From: Plotosus lineatus
Taxonomy: Eukaryota > Chordata > Actinopteri > Siluriformes > Plotosidae
Assembly: GCA_024760905.1 (NCBI GenBank)
Contig: CM045739.1
Coordinates: forward strand, 67,001 to 131,000
DNA: 64,000 nucleotides
Reading direction: 5' to 3'
The translations under genes and the position numbers were made by a program. This document shows, one piece after another, positions 11,470-64,000 of this stretch (position 1 is its first letter; each line of letters begins with the position of its first letter). The notes beneath the pieces are model-generated. The model was not told the DNA's origin. It ran no database searches and saw nothing but the letters and a program-made list of their open reading frames with translations.

Positions 11470-12472
11470 TCTTGACAATTTAATAATTTGTTTTGGTTTA
11501 TTATAGAGATTCCATACAATTATTATTGTCGTTGTTGTTGTTGTTGTTGTAAGGTGCATGTTGTGTCCTTTGCAGTAACATAATTAATGGAGTGGTGGAT
11601 TGATCTTTGTTTTCTGTTCCTTATTGGTATCAGGCATGTTACTGGATTCTTACTTCCTACAATGCTGTGGACTTTATTCCCTGTAAATCTCTGGACTTTA
11701 CACTGAACTCACATTCTTAAATTAAGTTGTACGTGACTGAAGAAAACAAAAGGCAATAATGAGCTTAACATACTGAAGATTATCCCTCCAAAAATGAAGT
11801 TTTCATAACAAAAAATGAACCTTTGATTCATGTAAAATTAACACATACTGGAAGAAAGTAATCATTTGATCATTTAAAATACACATAAGGTTTTAAAGAA
11901 AATTTCTTTAAGACCCAAAGTTTAATGTGTGACTTGTAATTTCAGCTCACTGTTTCTGTTTCTCAGAAACTACTAAATCTGACCAGTGTCTTTAAACAGG
12001 AAGAAATTTGGGAAAAGGAGAGCATAATTGTCAATGGGCCTTGTATGAGAATTCTTCAAGGGTGTAAACACAATGTAAATGTTTAGAAGGATGATTTTAA
12101 CATTTATCAAATGTGTTTATTCTAGTGTTCATGCAAGATTGGTTATAACAAGGAAATGAAATAAGGATATTAATAGTTTTAAAAGGCATTAAACTTTGTT
12201 TTAAATGTGTATGTAAACATGGCACATACTTATGTGGATAAAGTGCTACATATTCTTACAATTTTTCATTTTGTTTACATCATACAGATTAAACTAAAAA
12301 TATCTGTGACTGTTGTACAATTATTGTACATTGGACAATCCAGAATAACCACAAATGACTACTTACTGTCAATGTAAAGAGTTCCAGATTTTAATGCTAA
12401 TTCCTTTGTAAGATGTACATCAAATGATTAATTTTACAGTGAACATTGTGTTGGGCAGTATATTGGGGATAT
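11470..12472. other. 3' flank of slc6a20, no other gene recognised
   Basis: About 1 kb of AT-rich, low-repeat sequence including a (GTT)n run near 11530. It may include the 3' UTR if a distal polyadenylation site is used. I see no second gene. Confidence 0.55.
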
Positions 12473-12478
12473 TTTATT
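12473..12478 (-). promoter_or_regulatory. Candidate polyadenylation signal of slc6a20
   Basis: AATAAA on the minus strand starts five bases after the stop codon. If used, the 3' UTR would be only a few tens of bases. Another AATAAA at 12116-12121 would give a UTR of about 370 bases. Which is used cannot be read from the sequence. Confidence 0.4.
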
Positions 12479-12483
12479 GAATG

Positions 12484-55655
<43,172 letters not shown>

Positions 55656-55667
55656 TGGAAAGTATGC

Positions 55668-55705
<38 letters not shown>
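55668..55705. repeat. (TAA)n microsatellite just upstream of the slc6a20 start codon
   Basis: About 12 TAA units (TTA on the gene strand) beginning about 12 bases 5' of the ATG, in the probable 5' UTR or promoter. Confidence 0.9.
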
Positions 55706-55707
<2 letters not shown>

Positions 55708-55715
55708 CTATACAA

Positions 55716-56433
55716 AGTGACTAAATCTCATGTAAAAAATTAAACTCAGAGGTCCCTGAGATCAATGATAAATGATCAGAGTTAGAATGAACCTTGTTTA
55801 TTACAGTGAGTAAGTATAGACTCTCATACTGGGGGGTGTGGCCTCATACGGGGTGGTGCCATACATGGGCGGAGCCTCATAAGGGGTGGGGGGGCCTGAA
55901 GTATATCTTTGTGTATGTGTGTGTGTGTTCACTTGAAGAGGTCACTGGAATCTGTCTGAGTGACAATGTGGGGTCACAGTGAGAAATACAGCTGTATGTG
56001 TGTGTGTGTGTATGAGAGAGAGAAACAGTAAGAAACACAGCTGTGCCACTGCGTACAGTCCTATTTTTAAGCTTCCTGCTGAGGCATATTGTTATGTTCT
56101 TGAACTCTTTGATGTTGGAACTTTAATATGTTTCTTTCCAGTTTTAAACTTATTGCTCAGTTCATTATACCTTCCTGCTGAGATTAAAGTTTTTCTCAGT
56201 TTCTCAAATCAGGATTTCGTCTGCATTTAACCAATTCAACATGAGCACACACACACACACACACACTTGGAGCACTGGGCTGCCACACACACATTCAGGC
56301 ACCCAGAGAGCAGACGGGAGTTAGGTGCCTTGTTCAAGGGCATTTTGATAAACGCCTTAAACTTGTTTGTTGGATTTTACTATACATCAAGCATTGGTTG
56401 TAAACATGTTATTTGAGTCATTATATGAAATGG
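55716..56433. other. Upstream flank of slc6a20, no clear promoter seen
   Basis: About 700 bases with a G-rich block (GGGGTGTGGCCTCATACGGGG, repeated in varied form at 55827-55895) and (TG)n runs. I could not assign a TATA box or transcription start. Confidence 0.4.
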
Positions 56434-56462
56434 TGTTATGGTCTATGCTTGCTCGTGGCGTT

Positions 56463-56497
<35 letters not shown>

Positions 56498-56815
56498 GTC
56501 ACTGCAGGCGCTGGTGGGGGGCGTGGCTGTTACCTGCAGGCGAGGTCAGAGAGCGCACATGTATCCACTCAGCAATCAGCGAGCTATAAATAGGAGCGGC
56601 GCACTCCCCTCCGGCTAGAATTTTTTGTCCTTCCTTGTGATTCCATTTTTCCCAGTGAGCTCTCTGACTCCAGGTATCCTGCCTTGTGCTCGACCAGTTC
56701 GGGTAACATATTATTTCCAGTGATTGTTGTTCCCCTGTGCTAAAATAAACTTGTTGAAACTTTGGACATGGTCTACTGCATCTTTGGGTCTGACTGATGT
56801 GCTCCAGCCATCACA
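56434..56815 (+). repeat. 5' LTR of the Ty3/gypsy element
   Basis: Begins TGTTATGG and ends TCACA. It contains (CT)n at 56466-56496, TATAAATA at 56585-56592, and AATAAA at 56744-56749. It matches the 3' LTR closely up to the point where the latter ends. Confidence 0.87.
56585..56592 (+). promoter_or_regulatory. TATA box of the 5' LTR
   Basis: TATAAATA lies in the expected place within the LTR, and is conserved in the 3' LTR at 58941-58948. It would direct transcription of the retrotransposon, away from slc6a20. Confidence 0.65.
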
Positions 56816-56835
56816 GTATTTTCTGACCGGAAACA

Positions 56836-57620
56836 TGGACCCAGCGGAGACTGCCCAGCTTCAGCAGGCATTATCCCACCAGGGAGTCCAGTTGGGATGA
56901 CATGACTCCTCCATTCACCAAATTGTAACAATCTCCAGCGTATAACTACCAGCATGGTGCAGCTTGGCGGAAGGATGGACACCATTGCCACCAAACTCGC
57001 TACCACGACCTTGACCACTCACGCTTCACTCTCCACTTTAGCAGCAGCGCGAGCACCAACTATACTCTCCATGCGCTGAGAACGGCTCATCCCCACGCCA
57101 GCCAGATATTCAGGCACGATCAGCTCCTGCGCACAGTTCCTCCATCAGTGTTCACTCATCTTCAGCTGGCAGCCACTCACATACACCACCGATCAAGCTG
57201 AGATTGCCTTCGTTATGAGTCTACTCACGGAGCAAGCCTCGTCCTGGGCACTAGCGGTCGCCACTCATTCCCTTATGCTCCCACTTCAACCAGTTTGTGC
57301 GGGAAATGAAAAAGGTCTTTGATCGTCCGGCAAAAGGGGAGGAGGCGAGCTTTCAGTTCCTTCTAATCCAGCAAGGCTCGCAGTCGGTAGCGGAGTATGC
57401 AATCAGATTCCGAATTCTCGCCTTAGAAAGTGGCTGGAACGACCCCGCACTCCGGGGGCTTTCCTGCGGTGTCTGGATGAAAGGCTGAAGGACAAGCTCG
57501 CGGCACGAGATGAGACAGCTACTCTCGAGGATTTGATCGCCTTGACTACCAGGCTCGACAACTGGCTGAGAGAGAGGGATAGATCCCGGGAGGAGCGGAT
57601 CAGAATCATCTACCTGTCTT
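56836..57620 (+). pseudogene. Ty3/gypsy gag remnant
   Basis: An ATG at 56836 starts MDPAETAQLQ, typical of fish Ty3 gag starts, but stops follow quickly. A later frame reads FDRPAKGEEASFQFL and SVAEYAIRFRILALESGW, the retrotransposon gag capsid region. Several frameshifts; no zinc knuckle was seen. Confidence 0.75.
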
Positions 57621-57689
57621 TGAACGCCTCTGTGAGGCTAAACAAGGCCTTACCTCAAACCTATTCCTCCAACCCTTACCCGTTCCTCA

Positions 57690-58730
57690 TAGTCCCAGGT
57701 CGCACATTGTGGTGGACTTTGTTATTGGGTTACCTCCTTCCGAGGGCAACACAGTCATCCTGACGATAGTAGACCGGTTCTCCAAGGCAGTTCACTTCGT
57801 TTCCCAACCTAAACTCCCCTCGGTGATGGAAACAGCTGGTCTCCTGGTCCAGCATGTTTTTCGCCTCCATGGAATCCCCCAGGACATCGCTGCGGACTGA
57901 GGCTCCAGGTTGCATCTAGAGTTTGGAAGGCGTTCTGCAACACCCTGGAAGTCTCCTGTAGCTTCACCTCTGGCTACCATCGTCAGTCTAACAGGCAGGC
58001 AGAGGGAACTAATCAAAGCCTTGGATCCTCTCTGCGCTGTGTCGCCTCCCGTCTCCCAGCCTCCTGGGCCACACACCTCCCCTGGATTGAATATGCACAC
58101 AACTTCCTGGTCTGCGCCGCCATCAGGATGTCCCCCTTTATGGTGATCAACGGGTTCCAGCCTCCCCTGTTTCCCAGCCAGGAGGTCGAAGTGGCAGTTC
58201 CATCAGTCCAGGCACAGTTTCGCAGAGCACACCGGGTCTGGAGAGAAGCACATGCCACCCTGGAACGGACAGTTGCCTGAAACCGGAGAATCGCCGATTG
58301 TCACTGGACCCTGGCACCTCCCTACACTGTCAGGCAACAAGTTTGGCTCTCTTCCCGCGACGCGACCTGCGACCCTGCAAGTAAACTCAAAAAAATTTTC
58401 TCCCAGGTACATCGGGCCTGATGTCATAGAAAAAAATCACAAACCCCAGCACCGTCCGACTCAAGCTCCCATCCACACTCAAAGTACACCCGGTATTCCA
58501 TGTATCCTTGATCAAGCCCATGGTGGAAAATCTCCTCCACCCCCCCTACTGACCCCCCATCCTCTCCTCCCTGGCTGATTGATCGACACCCCACATACAC
58601 AGTAAATCACATCCTCAATGTACGCAGAAGGGGTCGAGGTTTCCAGTACCTGGTGGAATGGGAGGGGTATGGCCCCAAAGAACATCCTGGAATCCTCACT
58701 CCCTAATCCTGGACCCAGACAGAGTTTTAT
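57690..58730 (+). pseudogene. Ty3/gypsy integrase with chromodomain, broken
   Basis: Starts in the catalytic core ([41 protein letters not shown] then a stop), passes through frameshifted C-terminal integrase sequence and ends in a chromodomain-like segment ([23 protein letters not shown]). Integrase inserts the DNA copy, and the chromodomain would guide it to chromatin. At least four breaks make it non-functional. Confidence 0.82.
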
Positions 58731-58780
58731 TATCAGTTCCTGGGCAAACTTGGTTGGGGCTCCTTGGGGAGAGGGTGTTC

Positions 58781-58809
58781 TGTTATGGTCTGTGCTTGCT
58801 GGTGGTGTT

Positions 58810-58852
<43 letters not shown>

Positions 58853-59064
58853 GTCACTGCGGGCACTGGCGAGGGACGTGGCTGTTACCTGTAGGCGAGG
58901 TCCAGAGAGCGCATCTGTATCCACTCAGCAATCAGTGAGCTATAAATAGGAGCGGCGTGCTCCCCTCCAGCATTAGAAGATTGTCATTCCTTGTGATTCC
59001 ATTTTTACCAGTGATCTCTCTGACTCCAGGTATCCTGCCTTGTGCTCGACCAGTTCCATTAACA
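58781..59064 (+). repeat. 3' LTR of the Ty3/gypsy element, truncated
   Basis: Matches the 5' LTR from TGTTATGG through TATAAATA (58941-58948) to CTCGACCAGTTC, then diverges. About 100 bases with the AATAAA are missing. Confidence 0.85.
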
Positions 59065-59557
59065 TACAGGACTACAGAAGCATCAGCATGTAGTGCATGT
59101 GTGTAGTATGTGAAAATCAAAGCAGGACAGTGCAAAAAGAAAGAACTGATAACATAGACAAACATTTGATAGTAGAGCAAGGTAGCAAGGCTTAGCGAGC
59201 AACTGGAGTAGAAACATCTATGGAATATTAATTATGTAACTTGTAGTGAATTGTTGAATAATTACCTGATTATTCTTCTTCTTTTCCTTTCGGCTGCTCC
59301 CTTCAGGGGTCGCCACAGCGAATCATGTGCCTCCATATCACCCTATCCTCTGCATCTTCTCTTACACCAACTGCCTTCATGTCCTCCTTCACCACATCCA
59401 TGAATCGTCTCTTTGGTCTTCCTCTGGGCCTTCTGCCGGGTAGTTCCAACCTCAGCATCCTACTACCAATATACTCACTATCCCTTCTCTGTACATGTCA
59501 AACCATCTCAATCTGGCCTCTCTGACTTTGTCTCCAAAACTCTGGATTGTTGAGCCT

Positions 59558-59718
59558 TTCTTTCTTTCTTTCTATCTTTCGCTTTTTCCCTTTCTCAGGA
59601 GTCACCACAGCGAATCATCTTTGCACGTTTGATTTGGCATAGGTTTTTACGTCGGCTGTCCTTCCTATCACAACCCTTTAGCAAGGGACAGAAACACACT
59701 GACGGCTTTGCAGCCTAA
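59558..59718 (-). mobile_element. RTE-derived SINE, 161 bases, with 9-base target duplication
   Basis: GTTGAGCCT at 59549-59557 recurs at 59719-59727. The insert, on the minus strand, has a head similar to the RTE 5' leader (GGTTGTGATAGGAAGGACAG, then CGACGTAAAAACC), followed by the RTE 3' end (GATTCGCTGTGGTGACTCC) and a (GAAA)n tail. The whole open frame is absent. Confidence 0.8.
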
Positions 59719-59861
59719 GTTGAGCCTAAAATCCTCCACCTTCCTTATCTCTGCACCCTGTAGCATCACCGTTCCCTTTGGGTCCTTGTTGTTCACACAC
59801 ATGTATTCTGTCATACTGAGGCTAACCTTCATTTCCCTCCTTTCCAGGGCATACCTCCACC

Positions 59862-60187
59862 CTATAGATTTTCCTGCACTTGTTCTCTGCTCTCACTACA
59901 GATCACAATGTCATCTGCAAACATGATAGCCCATGAGGAATCTTGTCTAACCTCATCTGTCAGCCTGTCCATCACCATAGCAAACAAGAAGGGGCTGAAA
60001 GCTGACCCTTGATGCAGTCCTACCTCCACCTTGAACTCTTCTGTAACACGGACAGAACACCTCACCACTGTCTTACATCTCTTATACATGTCTTGCACCA
60101 CTCTCACATACTTCTCTGCCACTCCAGACTTCCTCATGCAATACCACAGTTTCTCTCTCGGCACCCTGTCATATGTTTTCTCCAGGG
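59862..60187 (-). pseudogene. RTE copy G reverse transcriptase fragment
   Basis: Contains [52 protein letters not shown] and FADDIVICS. Cut at 60187 by the Rex1-like LINE; the preceding residues continue at 62395. Confidence 0.85.
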
Positions 60188-60701
60188 CTTTCATCTCGGA
60201 GGACAGAGAGGAGCAGAAGAAGGTCCAGTGTGAGCTCCAGTGGAGGATCAGGAGGGCAAAGAAGGACTATGGGAAGAAGATGGAGGAGAAGCTGGCTCAG
60301 AACAACGTGCGGGACGTCTGGAGAGGACTAAAGACCATGTCTGGATTTGGGCAGAGTGTCAGAGGGACAGCTGATGGTGACCAGCGCTGGGCGGATGAAC
60401 TAAACTGCTACTTCAACAGGTTTGATTCTCCCCCTCCCCCTCTGCACCCCTCCCGTTCCCCTCCCCTCTTCACACGTCTCCAGACCAGCTGACACCTCCC
60501 CCCTCCCCAGGCCAACTTCACTTGACTGCTACACAGGGCCCGACAGACACATCCCCCTCCCTCTGCAGCCCACCCCAGCCCCCCCCTCTCCCTCACACCA
60601 GACCAGGTGAGGAGACAGCTGAGGCGACTAAATCAGAGGAAATCTGAAGGACCTGATGGCATCAGTCCCAGGCTGCTGAGGACCTCGCAGACCAGCTCTG
60701 T

Positions 60702-61169
60702 GTGGTACTATGCTACCTGTACAACCTGAGCCTCAGCCTGGAGAAGGTTCCAGTCCTATGGAAGACCTCCTGTGTGGTTCCGGCTCCCAAAACAGCACAA
60801 GCGAAGGAACCAGCCCACTACAGACCTGTCGCCCTGACCTCCCACCTCATTAAGACCATGGAAAGGCTCCTCCTTGAACACCTCCACTCTATGGTGAGCC
60901 CCACCCTAGACCCGCTGCAGTTTGCCTACAGGCCCAACATCGGAGTAGAAGACGCCGTCATCTACCTTCTGCAGCGGGCACTCACCCACCTGGAGATCGC
61001 CGGCAGCGCTGTGAGGGTCATGTTCTTTGACTTCTCCAGCGCCTTCAACACCATCAGGCCAGCGCGCCTGCGGGGGAAGCTGGAGGACGTGGGAGTGCAC
61101 GGGCATCTTGCTGCCTGGATTATTGACTACCTTACTAACCGTCCACAGTACGTGCGGCTGCGGCTGTAA
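60702..61169 (+). pseudogene. Rex1-like copy R3 reverse transcriptase fragment (155 codons)
   Basis: An open stretch from LSLSLEKVPVLWKTSCVVPA through LTSHLIKTMERLLLEHL, PLQFAYRPNIGVEDAVIYLL and FFDFSSAFNTIRPARLRGKL to DYLTNRPQYVRL. It ends at a frameshift before the GAPQGTVLSPFLF motif. Confidence 0.85.
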
Positions 61170-61448
61170 GTCAAAGGTGGTAGTCTATAGCACGAGGCAC
61201 CACAGGGCACCGTCCTCTCACCCTTCCTTTTAACATCTATACCTCGGACTTCATATATAACACAAACAGCTGCCACCTCCAGAAGTTCTCGGACTGACTC
61301 CGCCATCGTGGGCCGTGTGTCAGAGGGGAACGAGCTGGAGTACCGGGTCGGTCATCGTTGACTTAGTGGACTGGTGTGGCGCACCCCCCTGTGCTTGAAC
61401 CCCAGGAGGACGAAGGTGGTGGTGGTCGCCTCCAGAAGAAGCACTCTC

Positions 61449-61507
61449 ACACACACACACAGACACACACACACGCACACACACACGCACACACACACAC
61501 ACACACA
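61449..61507. repeat. (CA)n expansion inside Rex1-like copy R3 coding region
   Basis: CA-rich tract at the position where copy R2 reads an ordinary Arg-Thr-Pro-Thr-His-Ser segment. Copy R1 has a shorter CA tract at the same place (29292-29308). Confidence 0.9.
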
Positions 61508-62614
61508 CTTACTAGTGAACATCCAGGGACAGGACATTGAGACAGTGGACAGTTTCAAGTACCTGGGTGTTCACCTTAACAATAAACTGGACTGGTCCCA
61601 CAACACCAACGCCCTGTACAAGAAGGGCCAGAGTCGCCTCCACCTTCTGAGGAGACTCAGGTCCTTCGGCATATGCAGACCTCTGCTCAGGACATTTTAT
61701 GACTCTGTGGTAGCCTCTGCAATCCTCTCTACGCTGCCATCTGCTGGGCCCCGGGCAGCACAGAGCGGGACAGGAAGAGACTGAACAAGCTGGTCAGGAG
61801 GGCCAGCTCTGTCCTCGGCTGCCCACTGGACTCTGTGGAGGAGGTGAGTGAGAGGAGGATGGTAGCAAAGCTCACATCCATCCTGTTCAACAGCTCTCAC
61901 CCACTGCACCAGACTGTAGAGGAGCTGAGTAGCTCCTTCAGTGGACGACTGAGGCATCCTCAGTGCAGGAAGGAGCGCTACCACAGGTCGTTCATTCCCA
62001 CCGCTGTCAGACTGTACAACGCCACTTTATAACTGTCTGTGAAAATACCGGTTATGTGCAATAAAAACCCCGTGCACTTTAATCAACCACATCTACCCCA
62101 CTGACTGTGAACCATATCAACCCATCTACTCTGCACTCAGATACATTACACTTTAATATAGGCCCGCCTACAAAGTTGCTCCATTCTTTTCTTTTCTTTT
62201 ATTGTTTAGTAATTTATACTATTTATGTATCTATTTATTTATTTACTTATATAATATATGTATGTGTGTATGTGTGTATGTTTGTACTTGTATCTATTTT
62301 TGCACCCCCTACTGATAGTACCTCAAGAGCCTGTAACAGTGAATTTCTCCATTGTGAGATTAATAAAGCTGTATCTTATCTTATCTTATCTTATCAGATC
62401 CACAAAGGCACAATGCAGCGCCTTCTGACCTTCTCTGTACTTCTCTATTAACATCCTCAAAGCAAACACTGCATCTGTGGTGCTCTTTCTTGGCATGAAA
62501 CCAAACTGTTGTTCACAAATGCTGACCTCTGCCCTTAGTCTAGCTTCCACAATTCTTTCCCATAACTTCATCCTATTGCTCATCAAATTTATCCCTCTGT
62601 AATTCTTACGAGTA

Positions 62615-63391
62615 TGTACCTATTGGGGGGAATGGAAATATACTGTAAACAAAATGGAAGAGAGTCACGTGGTGTGACTCAGCTGTGGGAGGCTGTAATT
62701 TTCCATAGAGGACTGGAGTTGCAATCCAACAGAGGGGAGGAGCAACACAGACATGTTGGGGTTTGTCTGTGCTAGCCTGGACTTGTTCAACTTGGTTTGG
62801 GGAATCTATATTAAAGACAGGTGGCCGACTAGCTACAGTCTTCCAGGCTCCTCCAGTCTCTTACAGTCTCCTCCAGGCTCTTCAGGCAGTTCATCCAAGG
62901 GGGGAAGTCATCCAAGGTGGATCATGGAACCACCATTCGGGACTTCATCGACACAGTCCAGCATCCACGGGCTCGCACCGCCCACGAGGGATGGCAAGCC
63001 TTTCCCTGCCAGCACATGCGCTATCACTAAATTTACCCTGCTGCAGGGGCTTGGTGACTATGGGACCCTTGGGTAACTTGTATATGGTTTAGTCTAAGTT
63101 GTAAATAATGTGAATTTTGTCTTATTTTGGTCATATTTATATTGTATTTTTTGTACTTGTATTGTATTTATTGTGTTAGGGACTACAGATGGAAACTAGC
63201 TATTAAGCTATAATCTGGTACAGTACATCTCTGTCTCCATGAGCTTAATGTTCCTGTACATTGTCCCTTAAATAAAGAGTATAAAAAAAAAGAGTATATT
63301 ATTAAATTGTACATAGTTAATGTCGTGGTCTGTTGTGCTTTTCTGGTTTCACAGGGCAATTTCAATCATCTAAATTCTCCTATCCATAACA
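62615..63391 (+). mobile_element. LTR-like insertion in RTE copy G, possible solo LTR or LTR plus primer site
   Basis: The 0.8-kb insert begins TGTACC and has an end point at CATAACA, followed by CTTGCGGGCTCGTC, which resembles the primer-binding region of some retroelements. AATAAA occurs at about 63272. CCAGGCTCCTCCAGTCTC-type repeats occur near 62850. There is no coding region. RTE sequence resumes at about 63433. The class is an inference. Confidence 0.4.
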
Positions 63392-63432
63392 CTTGCGGGC
63401 TCGTCTGATAGAACCATTAGGCATACGTAATA

Positions 63433-64000
63433 GTAGTTGCCACAACTCTGCACGTCTCCCTTGTTCTTAAAAATGGGCACCAGTGCACTTCTCTTCCATT
63501 CCTCTGGCTTCTGCTCACTCTTGTTGAATGTTCTTGTCAGAAAATCTACTGCTACCTCTCTTAGACACTTCCATTGCTCCACAGGTTCGTCATCCGGACC
63601 AACTGCCTTTACACTCGTCATCCTCTTCAATGCCCTCATCACTTCACCCTTACTAATCTTTTTAATTCTTCCTGGTCCTCAATGGTCACCTCTTCTACTC
63701 TTTTTCTCTCTCATTTTCCTCATTCATCAGCTCTTCAAAGTACTCTTTCCATCTTCCCAGCACACTTCTGTCAAAACATTTCCCACCCTGTCCTTAATCA
63801 CTCTAACTTGCTGCACGTCCTTCCCATCTCTATTTTTCTGCTGTGCCAACCTGTATAAATCATTTTCTCCATTCTTAGTGTCCAACCTAGCATACAAGTC
63901 ATCATATGCTTTTTGTTTGGCCTTTGACACCACTACCTTCTCCTTAAGCGGTGTCTCCCTGTACTCCTGTTTACTCTCTTCAGTCCTCTCAATGTCCCAC
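63433..64000 (-). pseudogene. RTE copy G linker and start of reverse transcriptase, cut by window edge
   Basis: Frames read RLAQQKNRDGKDVQQVRVIK (63727-63933) and RALKRMTSVKAVGPDDEPVE with FLTRTFNK and GDVQSCGNY (63433-63642), split by a frameshift near 63680. The endonuclease lies outside the window. Confidence 0.85.

Larger units (their letters stand above)
56434..59064 (+). mobile_element. Ty3/gypsy LTR retrotransposon, internally deleted
   Basis: 5' LTR 56434-56815, 3' LTR 58781-59064 (truncated), with a G-rich purine tract just before the 3' LTR. The 2-kb interior has gag-like sequence joined directly to integrase and chromodomain. Protease, reverse transcriptase and RNase H are absent. 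It lies 0.8-3.4 kb upstream of the slc6a20 start, in opposite orientation. Ty3/gypsy elements with integrase chromodomains are common in fish. Confidence 0.88.
60188..62394 (+). mobile_element. Rex1-like LINE, 5' truncated (copy R3), inserted in RTE copy G
   Basis: Colinear with copy R1 from about 28040 to its end. Frames: QCELQWRIRRAKKDYGKKM, AQNNVRDVWRGLKTMSGFGQ, reverse transcriptase 60702-61169 (HYRPVALTSHLIKTMERLLL, FAYRPNIGVEDAVI, MFFDFSSAFNTIRPA), VDSFKYLGVHLNNKLDW and C-terminal region. It ends in TTAATAAAGCTG and (TATCT)n. RTE sequence continues at ATCCACAAAGGC immediately after. Confidence 0.88.
59272..64000 (-). mobile_element. RTE-type LINE (copy G), minus strand, split by three insertions, runs off right edge
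   Basis: Reading from the right edge: linker (63727-63933, RLAQQKNRDGKDVQQVR), RT start (63370-63642, KAVGPDDEPVE), RT middle (62386-62586, [17 protein letters not shown]), RT end with FADD (59862-60194), then the C-terminal region and 3' end at 59272 (CTTTTCCTTTCGGCTGCTCC on the plus strand). Rex1-like copy R3, an LTR-like insert and a 161-base SINE interrupt it, and a deletion removes part of the C-terminal region near 59541. Confidence 0.87.

Overview
This window is vertebrate nuclear DNA, almost certainly from a ray-finned fish. Its one host gene is a complete, intact minus-strand slc6a20 (Na+/Cl- dependent imino-acid transporter). I rebuilt it as 11 coding exons between 55655 (start) and 12484 (stop). 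Every junction has GT..AG, all phases agree, and the 1812-nt frame gives 603 residues plus a stop. Nearly everything else is mobile or simple repeat: Rex3-type and other RTE LINEs, Rex1-like LINEs, Tc1, Tigger/pogo, hAT and P-like DNA transposons, a Ty3/gypsy remnant with chromodomain, tRNA-derived SINEs and long (CA)n, (TA)n and (TAA)n tracts. That mix is typical of teleosts. I cannot name the species.

Layout. 1-12483 lies downstream of the gene: RTE 3' ends, SINEs, a TIR element, a Rex3 piece, and a large foldback (about 3056-10440) whose arms were each hit by a different transposon. 12484-16257 holds exons 11 and 10 with a Rex3 copy between them. 16258-25683 is intron 9: SINE, P-like THAP element, a small TIR element containing a Tc1, and two RTE copies. 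25684-26542 holds exons 9, 8 and 7 close together; intron 7 is almost pure (CA)n. 26543-38772 is intron 6: Rex3, Tigger, Rex1-like, a palindrome, RTE, two hAT pieces and a minisatellite. 38773-55655 holds exons 6 to 1, with introns 5, 4 and 3 filled by a TA-flanked TIR element, RTE, Tigger derivative, Rex1-like and RTE copies. 55656-64000 is upstream of the gene: a Ty3/gypsy element with both LTRs, then a minus-strand RTE broken by a Rex1-like LINE, a SINE and an LTR-like insert.

Working together: only slc6a20 is likely to be functional. The LINEs supply reverse transcription for themselves and apparently for a small RTE-derived SINE. All five RTE copies and both Rex1-like copies inside slc6a20 introns lie antisense to the gene. 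I found no CRISPR array, operon, RNA gene or convincing undescribed system. The points most worth a second look are the microsatellite intron 7, the foldback, the RTE insertions in (TA)n tracts, the RTE-derived SINE and the nested RTE copy that makes a chimeric reading frame. Copy boundaries without a target-site duplication are approximate to about 10-30 bases.
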